Shown here: in pieces, positions 8,460 through 18,698 of the stretch
How positions within the stretch are numbered: position 1 is the first letter of the stretch
How the letters are laid out: each line of letters starts with the position of its first letter
Assembly: GCA_913045055.1 (NCBI GenBank)
Contig: CAJWPI010000018.1
Coordinates: 1 to 33,072, forward strand
Source: an uncultured Gammaproteobacteria bacterium
GTDB taxonomy: Bacteria > Pseudomonadota > Gammaproteobacteria > Magnimaribacterales > Magnimaribacteraceae
DNA: 33,072 nt
Direction: 5' to 3'
Notes under the pieces: model-generated
Told to the model about the DNA's origin: nothing
Databases searched by the model: none
The model's input: only the letters and a program-made list of their open reading frames with translations
Program-made: the position numbers and the translations under genes

Positions 8460-9908
8460 ATGAGTGGAAACGTTGATTTAAACGTTAGACCTGATGCAGA
8501 TGAGATCTTACGGAAGATTGCTGATTACTCTTTAAACGCTAAAATAGATAGTGAAGAGGCGCTTTCTACTGCTCGTTATTGTTTAATGGATACTCTGGGC
8601 TGCGGTCTACTTGCCCTAACATTTTCCGATTGCACAGATTTATTGGGTCCTTATGTAGATGGAACAGAAGTCCCTGGAGGGGTAAGAGTTCCAGGAACAA
8701 AATTTATTCTTGATCCAATTAAAGGTGCTTGGGATATTGGGGCCATAATAAGGTGGTTAGATTTTAATGATACTTGGTTGGCTGCAGAATGGGGTCACCC
8801 TTCTGACAACTTAGGAGGAATATTAGCCGCAGCTGATTTTATTTCTCAAAAGAATTTAAATTTAGGTAAATCTCCACTTACAATAAATGATGTTTTATTA
8901 AGCATGATAAAAGCCCATGAGATTCAGGGCATATTAGCTCTTGAAAATAGTTTTAATAGAGTAGGATTAGATCATGTTGTATTAGTAAAAATTGCCTCTA
9001 CAGCAGTAATTTCTTCCCTCTTTGGTCTTTCCAGGGATCAAACTATTGATGCTCTTTCACAGGCATTTGTAGATGGTCAAAGTTTAAGAACTTATAGACA
9101 TGCTCCAAATGCAGGACCAAGGAAATCATGGGCAGCAGGTGATGCTACTAGTAGAGCACTTCAATTGGTATTATTGACTATGAAAGGACAAATAGGTTAT
9201 CCCAGCGCTATCACCGCTCCAGTTTGGGGTTTTCAAGATGTTTTGTTTAAAGAGAAAGAGTTAATTTTAGATCAAGAATTTGGCTCTTATGTAATGGAAA
9301 ATGTCTTATTTAAAATATCTTATCCAGCTGAATTTCATGCGCAAACAGCAGTTGAAGCTGCTGTCTTGATTCATGAGCAAGTTAAAAACAGGTTAGAGGA
9401 TATTGATAAAATAGTAATTACTACACATGAGTCTGCAATCAGGATTATCAGCAAAGAAGGAAAGTTAAATAATCCTGCTGATAGGGATCATTGTTTACAA
9501 TATATGACAGCCATAGGGTTGCTTAAAGGGGCTTTAGTTGCTGAGGATTATGAAGATAATGTAGCTTCTGACAATAGAATAGATGCTCTAAGAGAAAAAA
9601 TGATTATTGAAGAAGATAAACGTTACACAAAAGAGTATCTCGAAGCAGAAAAGAGATCAATAGCAAATGCGATACAAGTGTTTTTTAAAGATGGAAGCTC
9701 TACAGAGAAAATTGAAGTTGAATATCCTTTAGGACATCGCAGAAGAAGAGATGAGGGCATACCTGTTTTAATAGATAAGTTTAAAAATAACTTGAACACT
9801 ATATTTTCTTCATCAAGGTCAGAAGATATTCTAAAATTGTGCCTTGATGAGAATAAACTAAGATCTACTTCAATTATAGAATTTATGGATTTATTTATTC
9901 CTGACTAA
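8460..9908 (+). CDS. prpD: 2-methylcitrate dehydratase PrpD (MmgE/PrpD family)
   Basis: PrpD removes water from 2-methylcitrate to form 2-methyl-cis-aconitate without an iron-sulphur cluster. At 482 residues it matches E. coli PrpD (483). Family blocks are seen at [11 protein letters not shown] (about 39-49), W-L-D-F-N-D-T-W (98-105), E-W-G-H-P-S-D-N (109-116) and Y-P-A-E-F-H-A-Q (281-288). An AGGAT ribosome-binding site precedes the start, 22 bases after prpC. No acnD/prpF pair is present, so this is the PrpD-type pathway. It then needs an aconitase, probably the AcnB of this window, for the hydration step. Confidence 0.96.
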   Translation: MSGNVDLNVRPDADEILRKIADYSLNAKIDSEEALSTARYCLMDTLGCGLLALTFSDCTDLLGPYVDGTEVPGGVRVPGTKFILDPIKGAWDIGAIIRWLDFNDTWLAAEWGHPSDNLGGILAAADFISQKNLNLGKSPLTINDVLLSMIKAHEIQGILALENSFNRVGLDHVVLVKIASTAVISSLFGLSRDQTIDALSQAFVDGQSLRTYRHAPNAGPRKSWAAGDATSRALQLVLLTMKGQIGYPSAITAPVWGFQDVLFKEKELILDQEFGSYVMENVLFKISYPAEFHAQTAVEAAVLIHEQVKNRLEDIDKIVITTHESAIRIISKEGKLNNPADRDHCLQYMTAIGLLKGALVAEDYEDNVASDNRIDALREKMIIEEDKRYTKEYLEAEKRSIANAIQVFFKDGSSTEKIEVEYPLGHRRRRDEGIPVLIDKFKNNLNTIFSSSRSEDILKLCLDENKLRSTSIIEFMDLFIPD

Positions 9909-9923
9909 TTTTTAGGAGAAATT

Positions 9924-10538
9924 ATGTTGAAATTACACTTTGCACCTAGTTCTAGAGCTGGAAGGGTTCTGTGGCTTTTAGAAGAGTTAGGGCTTGAATA
10001 TGAATTAAATAGAATGGATTTTCATCCAAAAGATCTTAAATCAGACGAACACAGAGCTAGACATCCCCTTGGTAGGGTCCCTGTATTGGATGATGGAGAT
10101 ATCCAAATCTGGGAATCGGGAGCAATTATTGATTACATCCTTGAGAGACATAAAAATGGAGGCTTAAAGCCTAGTTCAGATGATGAAAGCTTTCCAAAAT
10201 ATCTTCAATGGTTTCATTATTGCGAGGGAATGGTTATGCCTCCAATGAATACTATTGTGGTACACACTATACTTTTACCTCCTGAAAGGAGAGATGAAAC
10301 TGTATTAGGTCAGGCTCAACGACTTCTAACAAATGCTCTTAAACCTGTAGAAGAAAATCTAGAAGGTAAGGATTATCTAGTTGGGGATTTTACAGCAGCA
10401 GATACAATGTTGGGACATGCTTGTTTTATGAGCAACAATCTAGGCTGTGTATCTGATGAAATGCCTAACATCAGAAGTTATGTTCAAAGATTAGTGGATC
10501 GTCCTGCTTTTAAAAAAGGTGTAATAGAGCCAAATTAG
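9924..10538 (+). CDS. Glutathione S-transferase family protein
   Basis: The 204 residues form a cytosolic GST. The N-terminal thioredoxin-like domain (1-78) has the glutathione-site features S9-S10-R11, the V52-P53 cis-proline turn and E64-S65. An all-helical C-terminal domain (about 88-204) includes the F-T-A-A-D capping box near 153-157. A clear AGGAGA site (9914-9919) lies 4 bases before the ATG. It follows prpD by 15 bases and is probably the last gene of the prp unit. It could detoxify reactive intermediates or act as a disulphide reductase; the substrate is unknown and the link with propionate metabolism is only positional. Confidence 0.88.
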   Translation: MLKLHFAPSSRAGRVLWLLEELGLEYELNRMDFHPKDLKSDEHRARHPLGRVPVLDDGDIQIWESGAIIDYILERHKNGGLKPSSDDESFPKYLQWFHYCEGMVMPPMNTIVVHTILLPPERRDETVLGQAQRLLTNALKPVEENLEGKDYLVGDFTAADTMLGHACFMSNNLGCVSDEMPNIRSYVQRLVDRPAFKKGVIEPN

Positions 10539-10604
10539 CTTTTTTGAAGCAAATAAGACAATCTTTTCTTTAGTTTTAAAAGATTAAGAGAAGTTTTGTT
10601 TTTA

Positions 10605-12707
10605 TCAAAAAGGAATATTAATCTGACTTTCTATGTTTTCGGGTTCTCTGAAGGAATTATAAAAAGTATCTTTCATTTTTTCTGCAGCATATAAATTCAT
10701 TTGGTCATCATAATGAGGTGAAGCACTATTCTGAGTAGCACTTCCATATTGATGAATACTTTCAGATTTTAAATTTCCATCTTTATCCCATTCTATGTAG
10801 ATATATAAACCATCTCCCCCTTCGGCCTTTAAATAGCCTCCTTCTTGTTCTCTTCCATAAATAGCCCTCAAAGTATCAGGACCACCTTGTACAGAAATCT
10901 TTTTATCCCCTCTGACTAAAAAGTTTCTTTCAGACCATAGAGGATCAAGCCTACCATAATTCTTTATTAAGTCTTTTACACATCTTTGGAATACTTTTAA
11001 TGGGGAAGGGGGAGTTTTCTGTTCTTGTTCTGCTAACCACTCAGGACTAATTACGCAGACTCCTAAAGCTGCTGATCTATTGTTAAAGTCTGTTTTAAGG
11101 TTCCAATCTATTAATATCTTTTTTCCTTCAATTAATTGCTTATCTTGAAAGTCTATATCAAAAATTTGTCTAAGATATGCATAAGCCCTTGAGTTATAAG
11201 AATAGGCATTATCAAACTTAATCTTTTTAAAATCTTGTTCGGATATAAATTCAGTTGCAGAGAATAGTTCTAAGCCTCTATTTGCCCTATTTGTCATTCT
11301 GGTTTGTAGTCCTAATGTTGATGAGTAGTTTGTAGGAGAAAGATTACTATCTTGGGAAGTAACTTTAAAAGGATCTTGATTTGTACTAATCAACCATCCA
11401 GATTTTGGATTAATGATTAATGGGATTTCATTTAGCGGAAGAAGATCATCCCAAATTAGAGAAGATTGTGTACCATCTACGGGACTTATCCAGTCGAGAC
11501 CTTCTTTTCTATCTGGAGAAGAAGAATTATGTAAAAAAATAATATTAGAATCTTTATCTGCGTACACAACATTAAAGGAAACTATAGCCCTTAGTCGCAT
11601 CGCATCTAACCATTCAGTTTTATTTTTTGCCTTATTTAATCTAAACCATTGCTCTACTTGCCTTATATCTTCCATTCCACTGAACCTAATGGCATACAGT
11701 CCATAATCAGTCTCTAAAACCGGACCGTGAGTTGAGTATTTAGCTTCTCTTTTGAATGTCCACCAAAAAGGACCCCATAATTTTATTGGTAATTCCAAGG
11801 TCTTTTTTTTAAAGTAAACCCACTCACCATCTAGCCAATACTGGTCTTCATTATCTGGATTTATTTTAAGTAAATAGGCATCAGAAAGATCCGGTTTGTT
11901 AACAGTAAATCCCCATCCTAAATTTTCATTAAACCCAACTAAAATAAAAGGGGAACCCGGGAAGACACCGCCCATCATGTTCCAACCCTGTTCACTTTTT
12001 ACATGTGCTTCATACCAGGCCACGGGACCTTCAAGGGGTTGATGGGAGTTTATCATCAAACGAGTACTTCCATCTCCAGTTTTTTTTGGGTTTGCAGAGA
12101 ATGCATTAGAACCCAAAACTAATTCCTCCCACCCAAACAAGTTTGATCGAGATTTTACAATTTTCTTTTTATTAAGTTCTTTATCTTTCTGTAATTTTTC
12201 TATGGCACTTACAACTCCCGAAAAGAAAAGATTTTGAAGTGAGAAACCTACAACAATATCTTCCTTGGTTATGGGAAATTCTTTAATATATGGATTATCC
12301 GGATTTAAAGCTGCCCAATAATTTAGCCCGTGAACATATGCTTCAATCACTTGTCTAACTTCTAATGATAGATCCTTTTGATACCTTTCAACTACTTGTT
12401 CTCTAACAGAGAGGACTTTAATAAGATAGTCAGTTATAGCTCCATTAAAACCTTCTTTTATACCCATTTCTGCTCTGTAAAGAGAAAGACTCGATATAAA
12501 GTTTTTTATATCATCTTCAGCGTGTGCATAGGCTAGACCAAAAGCAACATCAGAATCTCTTTTTCCTTCAATGTGTGGAACTCCCCAAATATCCCTTGTG
12601 ATAGTAGCTTTATAATCTTCAGCTTTTATTAGAGCATCTTCTTTAAAATCTGCAGCAAGGAATTGTAATCCGACTAAAGATAAAAAAATAATAAGGAACC
12701 TTTTCAT
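10605..12707 (-). CDS. Penicillin acylase / acyl-homoserine lactone acylase-type Ntn hydrolase, exported
   Basis: The product belongs to the penicillin amidase family (PF01804; includes PvdQ, QuiP and aculeacin acylase), periplasmic enzymes that cleave amide bonds of fatty-acyl or aromatic-acyl substrates. The 700-residue precursor has a signal peptide (about 1-19: M-K-R, then a hydrophobic core and L-A-A). An alpha subunit with the R-D-I-W-G-V-P-H-I motif (38-46) follows. The autocatalytic junction is G199-S200-N-A, where S200 becomes the N-terminal nucleophile of the beta subunit. N-S-H-Q-P (220-224) replaces the usual D-P-H. The gene overlaps the upstream HAD gene by 4 bases (same strand), so the two are translationally coupled. 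The natural substrate cannot be told; quorum-signal, peptide-lipid or peptidoglycan-related amides are all possible. Confidence 0.88.
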   Translation of the reverse strand: MKRFLIIFLSLVGLQFLAADFKEDALIKAEDYKATITRDIWGVPHIEGKRDSDVAFGLAYAHAEDDIKNFISSLSLYRAEMGIKEGFNGAITDYLIKVLSVREQVVERYQKDLSLEVRQVIEAYVHGLNYWAALNPDNPYIKEFPITKEDIVVGFSLQNLFFSGVVSAIEKLQKDKELNKKKIVKSRSNLFGWEELVLGSNAFSANPKKTGDGSTRLMINSHQPLEGPVAWYEAHVKSEQGWNMMGGVFPGSPFILVGFNENLGWGFTVNKPDLSDAYLLKINPDNEDQYWLDGEWVYFKKKTLELPIKLWGPFWWTFKREAKYSTHGPVLETDYGLYAIRFSGMEDIRQVEQWFRLNKAKNKTEWLDAMRLRAIVSFNVVYADKDSNIIFLHNSSSPDRKEGLDWISPVDGTQSSLIWDDLLPLNEIPLIINPKSGWLISTNQDPFKVTSQDSNLSPTNYSSTLGLQTRMTNRANRGLELFSATEFISEQDFKKIKFDNAYSYNSRAYAYLRQIFDIDFQDKQLIEGKKILIDWNLKTDFNNRSAALGVCVISPEWLAEQEQKTPPSPLKVFQRCVKDLIKNYGRLDPLWSERNFLVRGDKKISVQGGPDTLRAIYGREQEGGYLKAEGGDGLYIYIEWDKDGNLKSESIHQYGSATQNSASPHYDDQMNLYAAEKMKDTFYNSFREPENIESQINIPF

Positions 12708-13348
12708 AAGATTGGAAAATCTATCAAGTTTTGTAATTCTCTCAAAGCTAAATCTGCTTTGACTACTTTAATTGTCTGCATGCCCAATACTCTAGCTGGT
12801 TTTAAGTTAATACCTAAATCATCTAGGAAAATAACCTCGCTTGGTTTAACTTTTCCTCTATCACAAGCTAATTTATAAAATCTAGGGTCCGGTTTCCTAA
12901 CATTCTCTTTACTTGATTCAAACACAAAGTCGAAAAGCCCCATTACTTCTTGATGAGCTCTTGAGATAGAGGTATTTTCCTTTTGTATTTCTTGATTATC
13001 ATTAGATTGTATATTGTTTGTTAAACATCCCTGAACAAGTTTATTCTTTATTTTTCTTAGAGCTTTAACCATTTCAGGTCTAATTTGCCCTTTTAGTAGA
13101 GTTAAGACTTCTTTACCTCTAATAGAAAAGCCAAACTCTTGGCTTTCAAATTCGAATAAAGAATCAAATTCTTCTTGATCAATTTCACTCCTTTCTAATT
13201 TAGCCCAGGCATTATTATCTGGATTAGTTGAATTGATTGTTCTAATTATATCTTTAGGCAAATTTTGAGATTCTTCAAAAGTGTTAAAAGAATCAAAGGG
13301 GCTAGAAGTAATGACTCCTCCAAAGTCCCAGAATACAGCTTTTATCAT
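12704..13348 (-). CDS. HAD-superfamily hydrolase (subfamily IA)
   Basis: The 214-residue haloacid-dehalogenase-like enzyme has nucleophile D8 in D8-F-G-G-V, motif II L-T110-N-N, motif III K152-P-D-P and motif IV L175-D-D-L-G. A helical cap domain lies between. The overall sequence resembles the HAD domains of ACAD10 and of the soluble epoxide hydrolase N-terminus. Motif I is D-x-G rather than D-x-D, as in E. coli YihX, which is still a phosphatase. The substrate is unknown. It overlaps the acylase gene by 4 bases and diverges from aroC across a 120-base gap. Confidence 0.85.
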   Translation of the reverse strand: MIKAVFWDFGGVITSSPFDSFNTFEESQNLPKDIIRTINSTNPDNNAWAKLERSEIDQEEFDSLFEFESQEFGFSIRGKEVLTLLKGQIRPEMVKALRKIKNKLVQGCLTNNIQSNDNQEIQKENTSISRAHQEVMGLFDFVFESSKENVRKPDPRFYKLACDRGKVKPSEVIFLDDLGINLKPARVLGMQTIKVVKADLALRELQNLIDFPIL

Positions 13349-13431
13349 AGTTTTAATCCATTATTGAAGGTATTAGTATAGTAAAAAAATAATTTTCTTT
13401 CGGTTAAACTATATAAAAAGTCTAAAAAACC

Positions 13432-13437
13432 TATAAT
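13432..13437 (+). promoter_or_regulatory. Putative -10 element for aroC and the downstream biosynthetic run
   Basis: The 120-base gap between the divergent HAD gene and aroC (13349-13468) is AT-rich and contains a perfect TATAAT at 13432-13437, 31 bases before the aroC ATG. No convincing -35 hexamer is seen at a 16-18-base spacing, so the call rests on the -10 match and on the need for a promoter at this divergent junction. Nothing else is recognisable in the gap. Confidence 0.35.
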
Positions 13438-13468
13438 CGCTAACCCAAAATTAGCTTAATATAAGAAA

Positions 13469-14569
13469 ATGTCTGGAAATACAACAGGAAAGCTTTTTAA
13501 TGTGACTACATTTGGAGAGAGTCATGGGATAGCTATGGGCTGTATTATAGATGGGTGTCCTCCAGGAATAGAACTAACTGAAAAAGATATACAATTCTAT
13601 TTAGATAAAAGAAAACCAGGTTCTTCTAAATATACTACTCAAAGAAAAGAACCTGATGAGGTAGAAATTTTATCAGGAGTTTTTGAAGGGAAAACAACTG
13701 GGACACCAATAGGTCTGCTAATTAGGAATCAAGATCAAAGGTCCAAAGACTATGATAAATTAAAAGATGTCTTCAGACCCTCTCACGCAGATTATTCTTA
13801 TATCCAAAAATATGGAGTTAGAGATCACAGGGGGGGTGGTAGAGCATCAGCCAGAGAAACAACTATGAGAGTTGCAGCAGGCTCTGTAGCTAGGAAATAT
13901 TTAGAAGAAAATTACAGAATAGAAATAAAGGGTTATCTAAGTCAAATAGGAAATCTTAAGCCTGAAACAATTGATTTTAAGGAAATTGATAATAACCCCT
14001 TTTTCTGCCCTGATAAAAAGATGGTTCCAAAGATCGAAGAGTTAATTGAGAGCTTACGCACAGAAGGAGATTCAATTGGAGCAAAATTAACTGTAATAGC
14101 GAAGAACCTTCCCCCAGGTTTAGGAGAACCTGTATTTGATAAGCTTGATGCAGAAATTGCAAAGGCTCTTATGGGTATCAATGCTGTTAAAGGAGTTGAG
14201 TTAGGAGCTGGATTTTCTGTAGTCGAGACCAAAGGATCTGAAAGTAGAGATGAAATTTCTCCTAAAGGTTTTAAATCTAATTCTTCTGGAGGAACTTCTG
14301 GAGGAATATCTACAGGACAAGATTTAATTGCAAGCTTAGCTTTAAAACCTACTTCTAGCATATCTAAGGAAGGAGAAACTGTAGATAAAGAAGGAAAATC
14401 AGCCACGATCAGAGTAACTGGTCGTCATGATCCCTGTGTAGGGATAAGAGCTGCTCCAATTGCAGAATCAATGATTGCATTAGTTTTAATTGACCATCTA
14501 CTACGCAATAGAGGTCAAAACGCCGATGTTAATTCCACAGTACCCGAGATTTCTTCATCAGAAGAATAA
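13469..14569 (+). CDS. aroC: Chorismate synthase AroC
   Basis: AroC converts 5-enolpyruvylshikimate-3-phosphate to chorismate using reduced FMN, the last common step of aromatic synthesis. The 366 residues contain the three family signatures: G-E-S-H-G near 16-20, the [12 protein letters not shown] loop near 121-132, and R-H-D-P-C near 318-322. Length fits (E. coli 361). It leads the long plus-strand run; leuC begins 5 bases after its stop. Its chorismate feeds the trpFBA genes downstream. The start agrees with the conserved N-terminal pattern S-G-N-T-x-G-x-L-F. Confidence 0.97.
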   Translation: MSGNTTGKLFNVTTFGESHGIAMGCIIDGCPPGIELTEKDIQFYLDKRKPGSSKYTTQRKEPDEVEILSGVFEGKTTGTPIGLLIRNQDQRSKDYDKLKDVFRPSHADYSYIQKYGVRDHRGGGRASARETTMRVAAGSVARKYLEENYRIEIKGYLSQIGNLKPETIDFKEIDNNPFFCPDKKMVPKIEELIESLRTEGDSIGAKLTVIAKNLPPGLGEPVFDKLDAEIAKALMGINAVKGVELGAGFSVVETKGSESRDEISPKGFKSNSSGGTSGGISTGQDLIASLALKPTSSISKEGETVDKEGKSATIRVTGRHDPCVGIRAAPIAESMIALVLIDHLLRNRGQNADVNSTVPEISSSEE

Positions 14570-14574
14570 GTTGT

Positions 14575-15969
14575 ATGCCTAGAACTCTCTACGATAAGTT
14601 ATGGGATCTTCATGAAGTTATTCAGAGAGAAGACGGCACCTATCTGCTCTACATAGACAGGCATTTAGTACATGAAGTTACTTCTCCTCAAGCCTTTGAA
14701 GGACTGAGACTATCAGGAAGGACGACCTGGAGAGCTTCTTCAAATAAAGCTACCCCAGATCACAACATACCAACTACAGACAGAGAATTAGGTATAGACG
14801 GGATAACAGATGAAGTATCAAGATTACAAGTAACTACCTTAGATGATAATTGTAAAGAATTCGGTATTGAACAATTCGATATCACTGATCAGAGACAAGG
14901 GATAGTTCATGTCGTGGGTCCTGAACAGGGTATAACTTTACCTGGTATGACTATAGTATGTGGAGATTCTCATACTTCTACTCATGGGGCTTTAGGAGCG
15001 TTAGCAATGGGAATAGGCACTTCTGAAGTAGAGCATGTTCTAGCTACACAATGTTTGGTAGCTATCAAACAAAAAAATATGAAAGTCGAGATTAATGGAC
15101 TTCCTGATAAAGGAGTTTATGCAAAAGATCTAACTCTAGGAGTAATTGCAAAAATTGGGACAGCAGGTGCCACAGGTTTTGCAATAGAGTATTCAGGCGA
15201 AGCTATTAAGTCTATGTCTATAGAAGAAAGGATGACTGTATGTAATATGGCTATAGAAGCTGGAGCAAGAGCAGGGATGGTTGCTTTCGATGATGTAACT
15301 TTAAATTATGTAAAAGGTAAACCTTACTCCCCAAGCGGAACTGATTGGGATAAAGCAGTAAGTCAATGGAAAGACCTTAGGAGTGATGAAAGTGCTCATT
15401 TTGATAAAGTTATAGAAATAGATGCGAGTGAATTAAAGCCCCAAATTTCTTGGGGTACTTCTCCAGAGATGGTTATAGATATAGATTCAACAATTCCAGA
15501 ACCAAAGTCTAGTTCTGAGTCTAGAGCTCTTGATTATATGGGTCTTAAAACTGGAATGAGACCACAAGACATAAAATTAGATCAAATTTTCATTGGTTCA
15601 TGCACAAATTCAAGATTAGAGGACTTAAGAGTAGCTGCAGAAATTATAAAAGGAAATAAAATTAGTAAGGACCTAAAAAGGGCTATTGTAGTCCCCGGTT
15701 CTGGTTTAGTGTCTAAAGCAGCAGTAAAAGAAGGTTTAGACAAAATTTTTATAGAGGCAGGATTTGAGTGGAGGGCTCCGGGGTGTTCTATGTGTCTTGG
15801 AATGAATCCAGATCAGCTTGATGAGGGTGATCATTGTGCTTCTACATCAAATAGAAATTTTGAAGGAAGACAGGGCTACAAGGGTAGAACTCATTTAGTT
15901 AGCCCTGCAACAGCTGCAGCCGCTGCTTTAGAAGGTCATTTTGTAGATGTTAGGGAAATTGTGGGGTAA
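14575..15969 (+). CDS. leuC: 3-isopropylmalate dehydratase large subunit LeuC
   Basis: LeuC, with LeuD, isomerises 2-isopropylmalate to 3-isopropylmalate in leucine synthesis. The 464 residues bear the three [4Fe-4S] cysteines: C343 in G-S-C-T-N-S and C404/C407 in P-G-C-S-M-C-L-G, matching C347/C407/C410 of the E. coli enzyme. Length is normal (466 in E. coli). The N-terminal [10 protein letters not shown] supports the ATG start. The order leuC-leuD-leuB with leuA elsewhere is the Pseudomonas-type arrangement, unlike the enteric leuABCD operon. Confidence 0.97.
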   Translation: MPRTLYDKLWDLHEVIQREDGTYLLYIDRHLVHEVTSPQAFEGLRLSGRTTWRASSNKATPDHNIPTTDRELGIDGITDEVSRLQVTTLDDNCKEFGIEQFDITDQRQGIVHVVGPEQGITLPGMTIVCGDSHTSTHGALGALAMGIGTSEVEHVLATQCLVAIKQKNMKVEINGLPDKGVYAKDLTLGVIAKIGTAGATGFAIEYSGEAIKSMSIEERMTVCNMAIEAGARAGMVAFDDVTLNYVKGKPYSPSGTDWDKAVSQWKDLRSDESAHFDKVIEIDASELKPQISWGTSPEMVIDIDSTIPEPKSSSESRALDYMGLKTGMRPQDIKLDQIFIGSCTNSRLEDLRVAAEIIKGNKISKDLKRAIVVPGSGLVSKAAVKEGLDKIFIEAGFEWRAPGCSMCLGMNPDQLDEGDHCASTSNRNFEGRQGYKGRTHLVSPATAAAAALEGHFVDVREIVG

Positions 15970-15973
15970 GAAT

Positions 15974-16609
15974 ATGAATGAGTACACAATACATTCTAAA
16001 AAAATGATCCCTTTAGATAGATCTAATGTAGATACTGATCAAATAATACCAAAGCAGTTTCTTAAATCTATAAAGAAAACAGGATTTGGTCCTAATTTAT
16101 TTGATTCTTGGAGATATTTAGATTCAGGCTTCCCAGGCCAGGACAATTCTAGCAGGAAGTTAAACCCAGAATTTATTTTAAACAACAAAAAATATGAAGG
16201 TTCTGAAATTTTAATTTCAAAAGAAAATTTTGGATGTGGATCAAGTAGAGAGCATGCAGTATGGGCTTTACAAGATTATGGTATTAGATGTGTCATTGCA
16301 GAGAGTTTTGCTGATATTTTTTATAACAATTGTTTCAAAAACGGTCTGCTAGCAATTGCAGTATCGAGAGATTCATTAAAGAAACTCTTTCTTTTGAGTG
16401 AACGAGTAGAAAATATTCACATAGATCTAGTTAATCAAGTGATTCTAGATAAAAATGAATCTGTAATCGTCAAATTTGAGATTGATACTTTTAGGAAATC
16501 TTGTATTTTAGAAGGGCTTGATGAAATAGGTTTAAGCCTTAAATATACAGAAAATATTAAGCACTATGAAATAAGCAGCAAAAAATTAACCCCTTGGATC
16601 TTTGAATGA
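15974..16609 (+). CDS. leuD: 3-isopropylmalate dehydratase small subunit LeuD
   Basis: LeuD supplies the swivel domain of isopropylmalate isomerase and contributes substrate specificity. The reading frame is open further up, with an ATG at 15947 inside leuC. The family begins just before the V-P-L-D-x-x-N-V-D-T-D-x-I-I-P-K block, and GGGG (15963-15966) lies 7 bases before the ATG at 15974, so I place the start there (211 residues, against 201 in E. coli). The conserved [12 protein letters not shown] and the [10 protein letters not shown] motif are intact. The gene follows leuC by 4 bases and overlaps leuB by 4 (ATGA). Confidence 0.95.
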   Translation: MNEYTIHSKKMIPLDRSNVDTDQIIPKQFLKSIKKTGFGPNLFDSWRYLDSGFPGQDNSSRKLNPEFILNNKKYEGSEILISKENFGCGSSREHAVWALQDYGIRCVIAESFADIFYNNCFKNGLLAIAVSRDSLKKLFLLSERVENIHIDLVNQVILDKNESVIVKFEIDTFRKSCILEGLDEIGLSLKYTENIKHYEISSKKLTPWIFE

Positions 16610-17691
16610 ACCCTAGCAAGAAACAAGTCCTTATCTTGGCTGGTGACGGTATAGGTCCTGAGGTTAGTTTGGTTGCCAAGGAGCTCTTAGATTTATTAGA
16701 CAAAAAATTTTCTCTAGATATAAGAATATCTGAGGGCCTGATAGGCGGGATAGCTTATGAAGAAACTGGAGACCCTCTTCCAAAAGAAACATTAGATAAA
16801 GCTAAGGAAAGCGATGCAATACTCTTAGGTGCTGTAGGAGGTCCATTATGGGATAGCCTTCCTTCAGATAAAAGACCAGAAAAAGGGTTGTTAGGTATAA
16901 GATCAGAGTTTAATTTTTTTGCTAATTTAAGACCAGCAATCTTATCCAAAGAATTAGTCTCAGCATCTTCCTTGAAAGAAAACAAGGTAAATGATCTTGA
17001 TTTACTTATAGTTCGTGAATTGACAGGCGGTATTTATTTCGGAGAGCCAAGAGGAAAAATTCAAAGTTCTGAAGAAGCTTTCAATACTATGAGATACAGT
17101 AAAGAAGAAGTTGTCAGGATAGGAAGGGTAGCCTTTGAAGCTGCAAGAAAGAGGAATAACAAGCTTTGTTCAGTTGATAAGGCTAATGTATTGGAAGTCA
17201 GTTCTTTTTGGAGAGAGATAATATCTGATCTTTCTGAAGAATATCCAGATGTAAAGCTGAGTCATCAATTAGTAGATAATGCTGCCATGCAACTCGTAAG
17301 AGAACCGAAGCAATTTGATGTAATAGTTACTGAAAATTTATTTGGAGATATTCTTTCTGACATTGCAGCTATTCTTACAGGCTCGATAGGTATGCTGCCC
17401 TCAGCTTCTCTCAATGATACAAAAAAGGGTCTTTATGAGCCTGTACATGGTTCGGCACCTGACATTGCAGGAAAAAACTTAGCTAATCCTTTAGCTTCTA
17501 TTCTATCCGTTGCTATGATGATGCGATATACCTTTGAAAGAGAAGATGTGGCTTTGATAATAGAGAATTCGGTAGAATCAGTCCTTTCGTCTGGTAAAAG
17601 AACTAAGGATATAGCAGAAAAAGATGATTTGATAATAGGCACTAAAGAAATGGGACAAGAAGTTTTATCACAAATAGACTCAATGTTATGA
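16606..17691 (+). CDS. leuB: 3-isopropylmalate dehydrogenase LeuB
   Basis: LeuB oxidises and decarboxylates 3-isopropylmalate with NAD to the precursor of leucine. The 361 residues begin with the G-D-G-I-G-P-E loop. They carry E138[12 protein letters not shown], which is characteristic of isopropylmalate rather than isocitrate dehydrogenases, then the catalytic V-D-K-A-N-V-L segment, the metal-site N-L-F-G-D-I-L-S-D block, [10 protein letters not shown], and [12 protein letters not shown] for NAD. It overlaps leuD and asd by 4 bases each, so translation of the three is coupled. Confidence 0.97.
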   Translation: MNPSKKQVLILAGDGIGPEVSLVAKELLDLLDKKFSLDIRISEGLIGGIAYEETGDPLPKETLDKAKESDAILLGAVGGPLWDSLPSDKRPEKGLLGIRSEFNFFANLRPAILSKELVSASSLKENKVNDLDLLIVRELTGGIYFGEPRGKIQSSEEAFNTMRYSKEEVVRIGRVAFEAARKRNNKLCSVDKANVLEVSSFWREIISDLSEEYPDVKLSHQLVDNAAMQLVREPKQFDVIVTENLFGDILSDIAAILTGSIGMLPSASLNDTKKGLYEPVHGSAPDIAGKNLANPLASILSVAMMMRYTFEREDVALIIENSVESVLSSGKRTKDIAEKDDLIIGTKEMGQEVLSQIDSML

Positions 17692-18695
17692 TCAGAGCGA
17701 ACAGTATAGCTATAGTAGGAGCTACAGGGCTTGTAGGAAATACTTTTCTTGACCTACTTGAATCAGGACATTTTCTAGATTCTAAAATACACTTAATAGC
17801 AAGCAAGAAATCAGCAGGAAAAAATATCTCTTTTAGAAATGCAGATCATACCGTAACAGCTCTAGAAGATTTTGATTTCTCACAAGTTCAATTAGCCTTT
17901 TTTTCAGCTGGGTCAGAAGTTGCCAAACAATATGCACCCCGAGCAGTACAAAAGGGATGTTTCGTTGTTGATAATTCTTCATGTTTCAGAAGAGATGAAA
18001 ATATACCTTTAATAATTCCAGAAGTTAATTCTAAGTCTTTATTAAATTATGGAATTCCTGGAATAGTTGCTAATCCTAACTGTTCAACAATTCAAATGTT
18101 AGTAGCTCTAAAACCATTACACGACTTATTTACGATAAAGAGAATAGATGTAACTACTTTTCAGGCTGTTTCTGGAACGGGAAAATTAGCCCAGGAAGAA
18201 CTAGAACTCCAAATTAACCAAGGTAAAGAAAGAAAAAAGACTTCTTCAAATATTTACGATAAACAAATAGCATTTAATGTCTTGCCTCATTGTGATGACT
18301 TTCAAGAAAACTCCTATACTTTTGAAGAGATGAAAATGGTTTGGGAGACACAGAAAATACTTGATTCTAATATAGAAGTTGCAGCTACTTGTGTAAGAGT
18401 CCCGGTTTTAAATGGGCATTCAGAATCTATTCATATTGAGACCAAAGAACTGATTAATATTGATATTGCCAAAGAAAGCTTAGGAAAGGCAAAGGGTATA
18501 AATTTATTAGATGGTGAGGGTGCAGGAAGCTATATAACCGCCTTGGAGGCAGATGGAAAAGATTCTGTATATGTTAGCAGAGTTAGAATGGATATTTGGA
18601 ATAAGAATAGACTAAATCTTTGGGTAGTAGCTGATAACTTGAGAAAAGGAGCTGCCTTAAACAGTATTCAAATTGCTGAAATCCTTTTTAATTAA
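17688..18695 (+). CDS. asd: Aspartate-semialdehyde dehydrogenase (short type)
   Basis: Asd reduces aspartyl phosphate to aspartate semialdehyde, the branch point to lysine/diaminopimelate, threonine and methionine. The 335 residues hold an N-terminal Rossmann motif G-A-T-G-L-V-G, nucleophile C132 in N-P-N-C-S-T-I-Q, the F-Q-A-V-S-G-T-G segment and the catalytic His in N-G-H-S-E-S-I-H. The length is that of the shorter class (about 337 residues, as in Gram-positives and Vibrio ASADH-2), not the 367-370-residue enteric or Pseudomonas enzyme. The related non-catalytic protein Usg-1 often sits here, but the retained cysteine and histidine argue for a working enzyme. Confidence 0.93.
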   Translation: MIRANSIAIVGATGLVGNTFLDLLESGHFLDSKIHLIASKKSAGKNISFRNADHTVTALEDFDFSQVQLAFFSAGSEVAKQYAPRAVQKGCFVVDNSSCFRRDENIPLIIPEVNSKSLLNYGIPGIVANPNCSTIQMLVALKPLHDLFTIKRIDVTTFQAVSGTGKLAQEELELQINQGKERKKTSSNIYDKQIAFNVLPHCDDFQENSYTFEEMKMVWETQKILDSNIEVAATCVRVPVLNGHSESIHIETKELINIDIAKESLGKAKGINLLDGEGAGSYITALEADGKDSVYVSRVRMDIWNKNRLNLWVVADNLRKGAALNSIQIAEILFN

Positions 18696-18698
18696 AAT

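Noticed and set aside
10561-10584. Inverted repeat ATCTTTT...AAAAGAT with a T-rich stretch after it, between gst and the acylase gene
   Set aside because: The 7-base stem has only one G-C pair and a 10-base loop, too weak for an intrinsic terminator; such AT repeats are expected by chance here.
13942-14406. 154-codon open frame on the minus strand inside aroC
   Set aside because: It lies wholly within a conserved gene, has low-complexity Ser/Pro/Leu-rich sequence with no family resemblance, and reflects the AT-biased codon pattern of aroC.
15947-15973. Earlier ATG for leuD within leuC
   Set aside because: It adds nine non-conserved residues; the ATG at 15974 has a GGGG ribosome-binding site and matches LeuD N-termini.
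17688-18695. Reading this gene as usg-1, the inactive asd paralogue often found at this locus
   Set aside because: The nucleophile C132 and the catalytic His region are present, which argues for active aspartate-semialdehyde dehydrogenase.
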